Shown: positions 1 through 8,307, counted from the stretch's first letter. The stretch: DNA of 26,031 bases from an uncultured Agitococcus sp. (GCF_937920075.1 NZ_CALETI010000028.1:1-26031), one strand, 5' to 3'. Made by a program: numbers and translations. Notes: generated by a model not told the origin, from the sequence alone.

Positions 1-1293
1 ATTTGTGCGTTCTTTTTCGGGTAAAAAGGCATCTTTGGTATCACTCACATCTGTTAAGCTTGGACGTGGTGTGTAATTAGAGTAAAAGTTTTTGCTTTCG
101 GTTACTTCAAAAATATCACCCCAATAAAAACCTGTGCCTATTCGAATAAAATGCTTGTCTAAACCTTTAAATAAACCACTTAAATCAAAACGGGCATGAT
201 CCTCTTTGAGTGAAGGATTACCAATAAAACCATCAGGATATTTAAAAAACGTTTTATTACCGTCAAAAGAAAGGGCAAAGTTACGAGGAAAAAGTAGAAT
301 GTTTTTTTCTGCTTCTTGAGTGCTGCGATAAAAGCTAGTTCGTGTTTGTATTTGCCAATCTTGAATTAGCTCATTAAAGTTATAACTATAATCAACATTA
401 AAACGTTCAGCTTTAAAGCGGCCTTCAGGATCTAAAGCCTGTATCAAGCCAGCTCCCGTTCCTATATTGTAATTGCCTTGGTAACCGATTCTTAATATAT
501 CGTTTAAGCCTGTTAGTTCAAATCGTGCCTCAACTACCGCTTGCATAGTGTTCACTTTATTGGGAGCAAGAGAAGCAGTGGTTTGATATATTTGGTCGTT
601 TAAGGTTTGAGCATCGCTTTTAATAATTGAGTCCCAACCCTCTGTTTTGTACGCTTCTAAGTTAAAAGAAATCTTTTTTGCACCATAACTAGAGCCATGT
701 TGTAACCAAGCATTATGCTGGCCAAAATTACCTATGCCTGCACCTGTTTGTGTGCCTGCAATATCATCCGCATTTTTAGTAATAATATTAATGACACCTG
801 CAAAGGCATCCGCACCATATAAAGCAGAGCCAGGTCCGCGAATAATTTCAATACGAGCAATGCCTTTTACAGGCATTCCCATCCATGCTTGACCACGATT
901 ACCTGTAAATAAATTAGTAATCGGAATACCGTTCATTAACATTAATGTTTGGGCATTGCGACTAGAAGTAATACCGCGAATATTATATTTGGGAGTAAGA
1001 ACTTGGTCAGAAATACCGACATGAAGATCAGGTACAGTTTCTAATACTTGACTAATATCATTCGCCCCCATTGCCTCAATATCTTCAGCAGTGATAACAG
1101 TAGCCACAGCAGCGGCTTTATCAAGAGGTGTAGCTGTCCCAGAGGCCAAGGAGGTAACACGAATTTTGCCAAGTTCTTCTAAGGACATATCCCATAAACT
1201 GTTATCGGCATAACTATAAGGGCTAGAGCTAAAGCTTATTGCTAAAATTAATGGTTTAATAGAATTGTTAAAAAGAGATTTAGAGGAGGACAT
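1..1293 (-). CDS. TonB-dependent outer-membrane receptor, N-terminal 431 residues (runs off left edge)
   Basis: The minus strand is open from an ATG at 1293 to base 1 with no stop, giving 431 residues and a missing C-terminus. It begins with a signal peptide of about 29 residues ending SPYSYA before DNSLWDMS. A segment LEELGKIRVTSLASG follows, which resembles the start of mature vitamin B12/iron-type receptors. A plug domain at about residues 50-165 has the hallmark motifs NIRGITSSRNAQTLMLMNG, RIEIIRGPGSALYGADAFAG and VINIITK. The rest reads as alternating strands of the first part of the beta-barrel. Such receptors import scarce ligands (siderophores, cobalamin, metals, glycans) across the outer membrane using TonB energy. 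The substrate cannot be read from this part. The gene is divergent from glyQ across a 274-base gap. No Fur-box-like palindrome was recognised upstream. Family assignment is secure; substrate is unknown. Confidence 0.93.
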   Translation of the reverse strand, partial: MSSSKSLFNNSIKPLILAISFSSSPYSYADNSLWDMSLEELGKIRVTSLASGTATPLDKAAAVATVITAEDIEAMGANDISQVLETVPDLHVGISDQVLTPKYNIRGITSSRNAQTLMLMNGIPITNLFTGNRGQAWMGMPVKGIARIEIIRGPGSALYGADAFAGVINIITKNADDIAGTQTGAGIGNFGQHNAWLQHGSSYGAKKISFNLEAYKTEGWDSIIKSDAQTLNDQIYQTTASLAPNKVNTMQAVVEARFELTGLNDILRIGYQGNYNIGTGAGLIQALDPEGRFKAERFNVDYSYNFNELIQDWQIQTRTSFYRSTQEAEKNILLFPRNFALSFDGNKTFFKYPDGFIGNPSLKEDHARFDLSGLFKGLDKHFIRIGTGFYWGDIFEVTESKNFYSNYTPRPSLTDVSDTKDAFLPEKERTN

Positions 1294-1567
1294 GATAATT
1301 AGCTCAATAAATGAGTGGTATTAGATTTAGTCGTGCATAAGACACGATTTTATTGTTTTCTAAACGATTAAATGTGAGGAAATATACATTTTTAGCGTTG
1401 TGGTTAAGTTAAGCCTAATAGCTGTGATTGGTCAATAAATGGCCGCTTGTTTTTTGAGCAGTGGTCTAGCGTGTCATTTATGTTTAATAAAATCAAACAC
1501 TGTCTAGCCCTACACCTAAGCCGCGATTATACTAGGTCACTTTTTTATTCTTAGTCATCAGATAACA
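1294..1567. promoter_or_regulatory. Divergent intergenic region between the TonB receptor and glyQ
   Basis: This 274-base gap must hold promoters for both divergent genes. A plausible -10 element for glyQ (TATACT) lies at 1528-1533, but no convincing -35 stands 16-18 bases upstream. A small inverted repeat, TCGTG at 1331-1335 and CACGA at 1343-1347, lies about 40 bases upstream of the receptor start and could be an operator or leader hairpin. The heptamer GTCTAGC occurs twice. All regulatory readings here are weak. Confidence 0.35.
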
Positions 1568-2530
1568 ATGAACAGCAATGCAATTCCTCAAGCCATCAAT
1601 ACCTTTCAAGGATTGATTTTGGCCTTACAAAATTATTGGGCGCAGCAAGGCTGTGTCGTGTTACAACCCTACGATATGGAAATGGGTGCAGGTACTTTTC
1701 ATACCGCAACTTTCTTACGTGCTTTAGGCCCAGAAACATGGAACGCCGCCTATGTGCAGCCGTCACGTCGTCCTGCTGATGGTCGTTATGGTGAAAACCC
1801 CAACCGCTTGCAACACTATTATCAATTTCAAGTGGTGTTAAAACCCAATCCAGATAATATTCAAGAGTTATATTTAAATTCTTTGCGTCATATTGGCATT
1901 GACCCCACCGTGCATGATATTCGTTTTGTCGAAGACAATTGGGAATCTCCAACATTAGGTGCATGGGGCTTAGGTTGGGAAGTGTGGTTAAACGGCATGG
2001 AGGTCACACAATTTACCTACTTTCAACAAGTGGGCGGTGTGGAGTGTTATCCAGTCACAGGTGAAATTACCTATGGTTTAGAACGTCTAGCGATGTATTT
2101 GCAAGGTGTGGATTCTGTTTATGACTTAACATGGACAGATGGCCAATTTGGTAAAGTGACCTATGGTGATGTGTTCCATCAAAATGAAGTTGAACAATCA
2201 ACCTTTAACTTTGAACATGCCAATGTCGAAAAACTATTTGATTTATTCGATTTTTACGAAAGTGAAGCCAACCGTTTAATGGCTTTACCACAACCCTTAC
2301 CGTTGCCTGCTTATGAAATGGTGATTAAAGCCTCTCATAGCTTTAACTTATTAGATGCGCGTCGTGCGATTTCGGTCACCGAACGTCAACGTTATATTTT
2401 GCGTGTCCGTCAATTAGCACGTGCGGTAGCACAAAGTTATGTGCAAGCGCGTGCTCGTTTAGGCTTTCCAATGGCTAGCCCAGAATTACGTGATGAAGTC
2501 TTGGCAAAATTGGCAGCGGAGAGCAAATAA
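1568..2530 (+). CDS. glyQ: Glycyl-tRNA synthetase alpha subunit
   Basis: This 320-residue protein is the catalytic subunit of the bacterial alpha2-beta2 glycyl-tRNA synthetase, which charges tRNA-Gly with glycine in the cytoplasm using ATP. Diagnostic stretches include QGCVVLQPYDMEMGAGTFHT near residue 28, the class II motif region VQPSRRPADGRYGENPNRLQ, and TGEITYGLERLAMYLQGVDS. The length is slightly above the roughly 300 residues of the Escherichia coli protein because of a short N-terminal extension (MNSNAIPQAIN). The start is the ATG at 1568; the Shine-Dalgarno is weak (AGATAAC). The stop TAA shares its last base with the ATG of glyS, so the two subunits are almost certainly translationally coupled. 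Identification is secure. Confidence 0.98.
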   Translation: MNSNAIPQAINTFQGLILALQNYWAQQGCVVLQPYDMEMGAGTFHTATFLRALGPETWNAAYVQPSRRPADGRYGENPNRLQHYYQFQVVLKPNPDNIQELYLNSLRHIGIDPTVHDIRFVEDNWESPTLGAWGLGWEVWLNGMEVTQFTYFQQVGGVECYPVTGEITYGLERLAMYLQGVDSVYDLTWTDGQFGKVTYGDVFHQNEVEQSTFNFEHANVEKLFDLFDFYESEANRLMALPQPLPLPAYEMVIKASHSFNLLDARRAISVTERQRYILRVRQLARAVAQSYVQARARLGFPMASPELRDEVLAKLAAESK

Positions 2531-4608
2531 TGACCACTTTACCTTTTTTAGTTGAATTAGGCTGTGAAGAGTTACCACCAAAATCCTTAAAAACCTTAGC
2601 AGAAAGTTTTTTAGCAGGCATTGAAGCAGGCTTAAAACAAGCGGGTTTAAGTTATGACCATGCACGTTATTATGCTGCACCACGTCGTTTAGCAGTGAGC
2701 GTGCAACATTTAGCCTTGCAACAACCAGACCGCACTGTGTATGTTGATGGCCCACCTGTGAAAGCAGCGTTTGATGCCAATGGTAATCCCACCCAAGCGG
2801 CTGTAGGTTTTGCCAAAAAAAATGGTGTTGATATTGCCGACATCGACCGTAGCGGCGAAAAATTACGGGTCAGCAAGCATATTCAAGGTGAAACAGCCGT
2901 TGCTTTGTTGCCACAAATTGTGCAACAAGCCTTAGATAACTTGCCAATTGCTAAGCGTATGCGTTGGGGAGCGTCTAAAGTTGAATTTGTCCGTCCAACC
3001 CAATGGTTGGTGATGTTGTTGGGTGACAAGGTTGTGCCAACGACTATTTTAAGTCAACAAGCTGACCGTATTACCCGTGGTCATCGGTTTATGGCACAAG
3101 ATGAACGTTTAGCACTTCATTACACCAATTATCCAGCCAGCTTAGAGCATAGCTACGAAACCCAATTAGAAATGGCTTACGTTGTGCCTGATTTTGCCAA
3201 ACGCCAACAGATGATTGTGGCGGCGGTAGAAAAGTTAGCGGCTGAGCAGGGCGGCAAAGCCTTAATGCCTGCGGCGTTATTGGATGAAGTGACCGCTTTG
3301 GTGGAATATCCAGTGCCGTTGGTGTGTCGTTTTGAAGAACGCTTTTTGCACGTTCCACAAGAAGCCTTGATTTCAACCATGCAAGATAACCAAAAGTATT
3401 TTTGTTTGGTTGATAACAACGGCAAATTATTGCCTCGTTTTATTACTGTTGCGAATGTCAAAAGCACCAATGCCAAGTTTATTGTTGAAGGCAACGAAAA
3501 AGTGGTGCGCCCACGTTTAACCGATGCCGAATTCTTCTTTAAACAAGACAAAAAAGTAAAACTTGAAAGTCGTAATGAACGCTTAAAAACCGTGGTTTTC
3601 CAAGCCCAATTAGGCACAGTGTACGAAAAAGCCGAACGTATTAGCGAGTTGGCCGCATTTATTGCCGCCCAAATTGGCGGTGATGTGGCATTGGCACAAC
3701 GTGCAGGCATTTTAGCGAAGTGTGATTTAGCCACCGAAATGGTTGGCGAGTTTCCTGAATTACAAGGCATTGCAGGCTACTATTATGCACAACATGATGG
3801 TGAAGCCAATGATGTCGCTTTAGCCTTAAATGAGCAATATTTACCTAAATTTGCAGGTGATGTTTTACCTAGCACCAAAACAGGTTTAGCGGTTGCCATT
3901 GCTGACAAACTCGATACCTTAGTGGGTATTTTTGGCATCAATCAACCACCCACAGGCAGCAAAGACCCGTTTGGTTTACGTCGTGCGGCGATTGGTTTGT
4001 TACGCATTATTATCGAAAAAGAATTAGCCTTAGATATTAATGTCTTGAGTCAACAAGCGGTCAATGCCTATGGCAGCAAACTCAGCAATGCAAATACCGT
4101 CAATGAGGTATTTGAGTTCTTATTAGGCCGTTATCGTGCTATGTACGAAGAACAAGGCATTGCCGTTGATGTCATTCAAGCGGTACAAACGCTCAAGCCA
4201 GCTCAACCTTTAGATTTTGACCGTCGTATTAAAGCGGTAGCGAACTTCCGCAACTTAGCCGAAGCTGAAGCTTTAGCGGCTGCTAATAAACGTGTGGCCA
4301 ATATTTTAAGCAAAGATGGCGTGACGGTGACGGGTGGTGTGGATAATAGTTTGTTAAGCGAAGTGGCTGAACAAGCCTTAGCCGCCCAAGTGGCGAGCTT
4401 ACAAACACAATTAGCCCCATTATTTGCCGCAGGTGATTACACACCAGCGTTATCTGCTTTGGCGGCCTTACGTGCACCGATTGATCAGTTTTTTGATTCG
4501 GTGATGGTGAATGCGGAAGATGCAGCCATTCGTCAAAATCGCTTAAATTTATTAGCGAGTTTGCGAGAGTTGTTTTTAAAAACAGCGGATATTTCGCAGT
4601 TGCAGTAA
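2530..4608 (+). CDS. glyS: Glycyl-tRNA synthetase beta subunit
   Basis: This 692-residue protein is close to the usual beta-subunit length of about 690. It binds the tRNA anticodon and acceptor regions and partners with GlyQ. The N-terminus shows the family signature LPFLVELGCEELPPKSLKTL. A further signature is the block STMQDNQKYFCLVDNNGKLL near residue 283. Another is TGLAVAIADKLDTLVGIFGI, followed by NQPPTGSKDPFGLRRAAIGL near residue 480. The last 130 residues form the helical DALR-type anticodon-binding domain (FDRRIKAVANFRNLAEAEAL). The start is fixed by the one-base overlap with the glyQ stop. A strong intrinsic terminator follows 15 bases after the stop, so glyQ-glyS form a closed two-gene operon. 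No damage is seen. Confidence 0.98.
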   Translation: MTTLPFLVELGCEELPPKSLKTLAESFLAGIEAGLKQAGLSYDHARYYAAPRRLAVSVQHLALQQPDRTVYVDGPPVKAAFDANGNPTQAAVGFAKKNGVDIADIDRSGEKLRVSKHIQGETAVALLPQIVQQALDNLPIAKRMRWGASKVEFVRPTQWLVMLLGDKVVPTTILSQQADRITRGHRFMAQDERLALHYTNYPASLEHSYETQLEMAYVVPDFAKRQQMIVAAVEKLAAEQGGKALMPAALLDEVTALVEYPVPLVCRFEERFLHVPQEALISTMQDNQKYFCLVDNNGKLLPRFITVANVKSTNAKFIVEGNEKVVRPRLTDAEFFFKQDKKVKLESRNERLKTVVFQAQLGTVYEKAERISELAAFIAAQIGGDVALAQRAGILAKCDLATEMVGEFPELQGIAGYYYAQHDGEANDVALALNEQYLPKFAGDVLPSTKTGLAVAIADKLDTLVGIFGINQPPTGSKDPFGLRRAAIGLLRIIIEKELALDINVLSQQAVNAYGSKLSNANTVNEVFEFLLGRYRAMYEEQGIAVDVIQAVQTLKPAQPLDFDRRIKAVANFRNLAEAEALAAANKRVANILSKDGVTVTGGVDNSLLSEVAEQALAAQVASLQTQLAPLFAAGDYTPALSALAALRAPIDQFFDSVMVNAEDAAIRQNRLNLLASLRELFLKTADISQLQ

Positions 4609-4623
4609 CGGATTATGAACCAT

Positions 4624-4655
4624 AAAACGGCTCAAGTTGAGCCGTTTTTCTTTTT
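4624..4655 (+). terminator. Intrinsic terminator of glyQS
   Basis: An 11-bp perfect stem (AAAACGGCTCA / TGAGCCGTTTT) with a 3-base loop is followed by a T-rich run (TTTTTCTTTTT). It lies 15 bases after the glyS stop, and its A-tract/U-tract symmetry would also work on the opposite strand. Confidence 0.9.
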
Positions 4656-4677
4656 AATTCAATGTATTGGTTGAGTT

Positions 4678-5781
4678 GTGTCAAAAATATTACTTAAATG
4701 GCTCAATTATTTAAAGCCTAATTTTAAGGTTTTGTCCGCTAAAGAGCGAGGTTTGAGTACGCTAGGTGCATTACTTGGTTTAATGCTTTCATCGCTTATT
4801 TGTTGGTATTTTTTAAGGGGCATAAATCCTTGGTATATTGCTCCCATGGGCGCATCATCGGTTTTGTTATTTGCTGTATCAAGTAGTCCCTTAGCACAAC
4901 CGTGGAATATGCTTGTTGGTAATCTTATTGCAGCTATTATTGGTGTAAGTTGTGCATTATGGATTCAAAATCTAAGCTTGGCATTAAGTATTGCGGTCAG
5001 TATTGCCATCTTTTTGATGATGACAACCGATTCATTACATCCTCCCAGTGGTGCGGTGGCAATGACGGCGGTACTTGGTGGAGATGCAGTACACAATTTA
5101 GGCTATTATTTTGTGCTGTATCCTGTTTTGTTAAATTCGGTATTGCTGCTTGGATTGGCCATTATATTTAACCGACTGGTTGGCCGTCACTATCCTCAGC
5201 CTGCACAAATCAACCAACGTTCATCTGCTCCAACTCCCACACAAAAAGTAACCATTCAACCCAAAGATATTGAATATGCACTAGAGCATCACGCGGAGTT
5301 ACTAGATATTAGTCAATATGACTTAGAAAGTATTATTTTAGAGGCACAACAATACGCTAATCATCGTTTAGACATTCAGCAGTCCTGTGCCGAGATAATG
5401 ACGAAAGAGGTTGTGTTTTTAAATGCAGATGATCAAATTATACAAGCCTTAGCTTGTTTTAAAGAAATGAATATAATGAGTTTACCTGTATTAAATCAGT
5501 CTCATCAATTAGTTGGTACATTGGCTCTTTCGGATGTAGTAGAGTGGTTTGGTAATCAATCGGAGATGCGTGGTACATGGCAAGTACAGGTCAAACATAT
5601 TATGCACAGACAAGTAGTAATGGTAAAACCAAGCCAAAATATTGTTGATTTAATACCATACTTTGTTGAAAAGTCATTTAATTATTTACCAGTTGTTGGC
5701 GGAGACCAAAAACTACTAGGTATTATTAGTCGTGCAGATATGATTGCTGTGTTGTATCAAAATTTGTTGCAGTTAAAATAA
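4678..5781 (+). CDS. HPP-family membrane protein with two C-terminal CBS domains
   Basis: This 367-residue integral membrane protein starts at a GTG; an in-frame TGA six bases upstream rules out a longer form. About five hydrophobic segments lie at residues 28-47, 52-70, 79-97, 100-117 and 141-166. The family-naming motif TDSLHPPSGAVAMTAVLGG sits at residues 118-136, with HPP at 121-123. A soluble linker leads to two CBS domains at about residues 237-291 (MTKEVVFLNADDQIIQALAC) and 304-362 (IMHRQVVMVKPSQNIVDLIP). Paired CBS domains usually bind adenine nucleotides and gate the attached module. HPP proteins have been linked to nitrite or other anion transport in plastids; the substrate here is not known. 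It stands alone after the glyQS terminator, and no clear promoter was identified. Confidence 0.88.
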   Translation: MSKILLKWLNYLKPNFKVLSAKERGLSTLGALLGLMLSSLICWYFLRGINPWYIAPMGASSVLLFAVSSSPLAQPWNMLVGNLIAAIIGVSCALWIQNLSLALSIAVSIAIFLMMTTDSLHPPSGAVAMTAVLGGDAVHNLGYYFVLYPVLLNSVLLLGLAIIFNRLVGRHYPQPAQINQRSSAPTPTQKVTIQPKDIEYALEHHAELLDISQYDLESIILEAQQYANHRLDIQQSCAEIMTKEVVFLNADDQIIQALACFKEMNIMSLPVLNQSHQLVGTLALSDVVEWFGNQSEMRGTWQVQVKHIMHRQVVMVKPSQNIVDLIPYFVEKSFNYLPVVGGDQKLLGIISRADMIAVLYQNLLQLK

Positions 5782-5819
5782 GGCTTATTTTGATAAATAT
5801 GCCGTAAGAGCCTGTAACT

Positions 5820-5998
5820 ATGAAAAAAACGACCTCTGTCCCTGCGGCTCAGGCCAAATATATAGAGAGTGTTGCCAGCGTTTTTGGGCAACACAACAAA
5901 AACCAAATACAGCCGAACAATTGATGCACTCACGTTATACGGCCTTTGTATTACAAAAAGCACAATATTTACTTGATACCCATCACCCTGATTTTAGA
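5820..5998 (+). pseudogene. Remnant of a YchJ-type SEC-C zinc-motif protein (5' third only, frameshifted)
   Basis: The frame beginning at 5837 encodes CPCGSGQIYRECCQRF followed by TAEQLMHSRYTAFVL and YLLDTHHPDFR. This is the typical start of YchJ/UPF0225 proteins: a CPCGS-CC zinc-binding motif followed by the LMxSRYxAF block. The natural ATG at 5820, with AAGAG nine bases upstream, is in a different frame. One additional A in the run of seven at 5823-5829 would join ATG to the CPCGS frame (M-K-K-N-D-L-C-P-C-G). After about 50 residues the YchJ similarity stops at HPDFR near 5990, where the sequence becomes the tail of an unrelated Fic protein in another frame. The intact family is about 150 residues, so roughly two thirds is missing. 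This is a dead gene fragment unless the frameshift is a sequencing error. Confidence 0.72.
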
Positions 5999-6368
5999 GC
6001 AAAGTCAGCGTGGTACGATGGATATTACGTCTTGGCTTTGCTGGTTTTTACAGACTTTAGAAGCTACCTTGCAACAAGCACTAAGCAACATACAGCGTAC
6101 ATTATTTAAAAAGTTATTTTGGCAAACGTTTTATGAGCTTGGTTTATTGCCCGAGCAAATCAAAGTTCTTAATCGTTTATTAGATGGGGGTGAAAAAGGC
6201 TTTGAATTAGGCATCAGTGCCTCACAATATCAAAAAGTGGCTAAAGTGAGTAAAGCCACCGCTACTCGTCATTTAGCTGATTTAGTGGCTAAAGGTTGCG
6301 TAGTCAAATTAGAGGGAGGAGGGCGCAATACCCGTTATCAAATTAATACTAAATTGGGCGTTAATTGA
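5991..6368 (+). pseudogene. C-terminal fragment of a Fic-family (DUF4172-type) protein
   Basis: From about 5991 the reading ILEQSQRGTMDITSWLCWFL is the segment that normally follows the Fic core in two-domain bacterial Fic proteins. After it comes a helical linker and then a winged-helix-like domain (NRLLDGGEKGFELGISASQY, then VSKATATRHLADLVAKG and a GGGRNTRYQI wing). The catalytic HPFxxGNGR motif and the N-terminal DUF4172 region are absent. About 125 of an expected 370 residues remain. An internal ATG at 6018 could still yield a 116-residue winged-helix protein, with no obvious ribosome-binding site. Fic enzymes typically transfer AMP to proteins; this piece cannot. It could in principle survive as a small DNA-binding protein, but the abrupt fusion to the ychJ remnant argues for deletion debris. 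Confidence 0.72.
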
Positions 6369-6451
6369 TATTGTCGTGCTTACGATACTTTGTTGTTGCA
6401 TAATCCTTAGTGACAAACTTTACTATTAGTATGACTAAAGGAGTAAGCATC

Positions 6452-7144
6452 ATGCGAATTTTAATGTTAATCAGTGCCTTGTTAATGAGTCCGTTAAGTT
6501 ATGCCAATACGCAATTAATTGGACAATGGCAAGGGCAGGTGAATGGTGAAAGCCTTGTGATTCAATTTAATGTTGATGGCACAGGTCAAATTGGTCAACA
6601 AGCGATTTATTATCAAGCCCAAGACAATCAATTATTAGTACAAAGTACAGAGGGCATTTTAAGTTATCAATGGCAGCTAAAAGGCAAACAACTGATTGTT
6701 CAGGGAGGCGATTTACAAGGCAGTTTAGTCTTGCAGCGAGTGAGCTATAATCAAAATGTGGAAAAAGCAACAGCTAAAAACGGATCAGCGCAAACGCCAC
6801 AGCAATTAGTGGGTAAATGGTGTTTAGCCAGTAATTTTAGTGCCAATGCAGGTGGAGGCAGCAGCCGAAGTAGTTGTTTTACTTTACAAGCGAATGGCCG
6901 ATATCAATATAACCAAGAAAGCAGTATGGATGCGTATGGGGGTGGCATGTGGGGAGGAACCAGCCAACAAAGTCAAGATTCGGGACGTTGGTCGGTGAAT
7001 GGTCAACAAATTATTGCTGTGTCAGATAATGGCCAACGTTATCAATATCAACTGGAATTAAAAAATCATCCAAAAAATCATGATCCAATGATTTGTTTGG
7101 ATGGGGAATGTTATGTCAGTTATTTTCAAAAAGCACCTTGGTAG
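6452..7144 (+). CDS. Secreted two-domain protein of unknown function (lipocalin-like sheets)
   Basis: The start at 6452 is chosen because AAAGGAG lies 7-8 bases upstream and because it opens directly into a signal peptide (MRILMLISALLMSPLSYA, cleavage before NTQ). Longer in-frame starts at 6410 and 6431 would bury it. The mature protein of about 212 residues has two related halves. The first (QLIGQWQGQVNGESLVIQFN, about residues 20-95) and the second (QLVGKWCLASNF, about 126-226) both open with a Q-L-x-G-x-W motif and continue as beta-strands, like lipocalin-type DUF families. The second half carries four cysteines, probably two disulphides, and a Gly/Ser/Met-rich loop (DAYGGGMWGGTSQQS). It is likely periplasmic or surface-exposed. 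The gene is convergent with pdxH with only six bases between stops. I do not recognise a specific function. Confidence 0.8.
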   Translation: MRILMLISALLMSPLSYANTQLIGQWQGQVNGESLVIQFNVDGTGQIGQQAIYYQAQDNQLLVQSTEGILSYQWQLKGKQLIVQGGDLQGSLVLQRVSYNQNVEKATAKNGSAQTPQQLVGKWCLASNFSANAGGGSSRSSCFTLQANGRYQYNQESSMDAYGGGMWGGTSQQSQDSGRWSVNGQQIIAVSDNGQRYQYQLELKNHPKNHDPMICLDGECYVSYFQKAPW

Positions 7145-7162
7145 TTGTTTTTAGGGAAACAA
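7145..7162. terminator. Possible weak terminator hairpin between convergent genes
   Basis: TTGTTT at 7145-7150 and AAACAA at 7157-7162 form a 6-bp AT-rich stem with a 6-base loop, followed within a few bases by a T run on the plus strand. It sits exactly between the stops of two convergent genes. The stem is weak, so the call is tentative. Confidence 0.3.
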
Positions 7163-7792
7163 ACAAATTTTTTCCCAACCATGTTCGCCTAAGCTATACA
7201 CCACACGATCATGTAAACGGCTAGGGCGACCTTGCCAAAATTCTATACGTTCGGGTGTAATGCCATAACCGCCCCAATGCGGTGGACGTGGCACACTGGT
7301 AATATATTTTGCTGCAAAAAAAGCCGCACGTTTGACGAGGGTTGATTTTGCATCTAAAGGACGACTTTGCTCTGATGCCCATGCACCAACGCGTGAGCTA
7401 TAAGGCCGTGATTGAAAATATGTGTCAGAGATTTCAGCTTTAACTTTATTAATTTTACCTTCGATGCGTACTTGTCGTTCTAATTCGGGCCAAAAAAATG
7501 TTAAAGCAACATAACTGTTGGCGGTAATTTGCTCGCCTTTACGACTTTGATAATTGCTATAAAAAACAAACTGTTGATTTTCTACGCCTTTTAATAACAC
7601 CATACGCGCAGAAGGTTTTCCTTCAGCACTAACAGTGGCAATATTCATCGCGGTTGGTTCATTAACCTTAGAGGCAATAGCTTCCTCAAGCCAAATATTA
7701 AATTGGTCGATAGGATCGGGTAAACAGTCATCGACAGATAATTCTTTTTTAGAATAGTCTTGACGAATATGAGCAATATCAAGGTTTTTCAT
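7151..7792 (-). CDS. pdxH: Pyridoxamine 5'-phosphate oxidase
   Basis: This FMN-dependent enzyme makes pyridoxal 5'-phosphate from pyridoxamine or pyridoxine phosphate, the last step of de novo vitamin B6 synthesis and of salvage. Characteristic blocks are PTAMNIATVSAEGKPSARMV, YSNYQSRKGEQI, LERQVRIEGK, SRVGAWASEQS and the C-terminal PPHWGGYGITPERIEFWQGR followed by SRLHDR. The length of 213 residues from the ATG at 7792 matches the family, where homology begins at DIAHIRQDY. The start is uncertain: an in-frame ATG at 7801 and a TTG at 7822 also exist. Only the TTG has a Shine-Dalgarno-like AGGA just upstream. It lies 54 to 84 bases downstream of the DUF3147 gene and may be co-transcribed with it. 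Confidence 0.96.
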   Translation of the reverse strand: MKNLDIAHIRQDYSKKELSVDDCLPDPIDQFNIWLEEAIASKVNEPTAMNIATVSAEGKPSARMVLLKGVENQQFVFYSNYQSRKGEQITANSYVALTFFWPELERQVRIEGKINKVKAEISDTYFQSRPYSSRVGAWASEQSRPLDAKSTLVKRAAFFAAKYITSVPRPPHWGGYGITPERIEFWQGRPSRLHDRVVYSLGEHGWEKICLFP

Positions 7793-7876
7793 AAATAGCA
7801 TAGTGTGATTAAAGTAAATCAAGAATGTCCTAACTCACCTTAGTTGGCAATAGGTCATTTAATTTTTGTTTTAGTT

Positions 7877-8227
7877 TTACAGTAATTCTATGCCAAATCG
7901 TTTAACAAGCAAGGCAAACCCGACAAAACAAAAGATAGTAAGTAAACAGGCGATGATGAGACTGAGCCAAAAGCCAAAACGAGCCATTAACCAAGGAAAG
8001 GCTAAAAACATGGGTAATGTAGGAATGACATACCAAAAGGTATACCAAGCATGATTGGCGATTTTGCTACTAGATTGTTGTTCTACATGTAGCCAAATCA
8101 ATGTTAATAAAGTGACCAAAGGTAATGCAGCAAGCAGACTACCAAATTTGTCACTACGTTTAGCAGCTTCGGAGATTAAAACCACCATTGCAGCGGTGAT
8201 TAAATATTTAGTGATAAGCCAAGTCAT
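7877..8227 (-). CDS. Small DUF3147-type inner-membrane protein
   Basis: This 116-residue protein is almost entirely hydrophobic, with four predicted membrane helices at about residues 5-20, 27-47, 62-80 and 83-110. Recognisable blocks are KYLITAAMVVLISEAAKRSD and LLAALPLVTLLTLIWLHVE, which match what I recall of DUF3147 proteins. The ATG at 8227 has a good Shine-Dalgarno (GGAG six bases upstream). It is transcribed after the ilvD terminator and before pdxH, so it probably has its own promoter within the short gap or depends on read-through. The biochemical function of the family is unknown to me. Confidence 0.8.
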   Translation of the reverse strand: MTWLITKYLITAAMVVLISEAAKRSDKFGSLLAALPLVTLLTLIWLHVEQQSSSKIANHAWYTFWYVIPTLPMFLAFPWLMARFGFWLSLIIACLLTIFCFVGFALLVKRFGIELL

Positions 8228-8240
8228 TGTTTACTCCAAT

Positions 8241-8266
8241 AAAAAAGGCAGAGTCTTCACTCTGCC
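8241..8266 (-). terminator. Intrinsic terminator downstream of ilvD
   Basis: Read on the minus strand, GGCAGAGT and ACTCTGCC form a perfect 8-bp stem with a 4-base loop (GAAG), followed by six T residues (8246-8241). It separates ilvD from the DUF3147/pdxH pair. Confidence 0.85.
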
Positions 8267-8296
8267 TTACCCTAGCACTCTCCCAGTGGGAGAGGG
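8265..8296 (-). repeat. REP-like palindromic repeat, family A, copy 1
   Basis: The minus strand reads CCCTCTCCCACTGGGAGAG and then TGCTAGGGTAAGG. It contains a near-perfect palindrome centred on 8286 and is a clear relative of the copy at 11510-11542, with about four differences over 32 bases. It overlaps the ilvD terminator by two bases and begins 12 bases after the ilvD stop, a typical position for REP elements. Confidence 0.75.
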
Positions 8297-8307
8297 AATA
8301 TCTTGAT

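Noticed and set aside
6410..6451. An earlier start for the secreted 230-aa protein
   Set aside because: It would place 14 extra residues before a clean signal peptide, and the good Shine-Dalgarno (AAAGGAG) belongs to the ATG at 6452.
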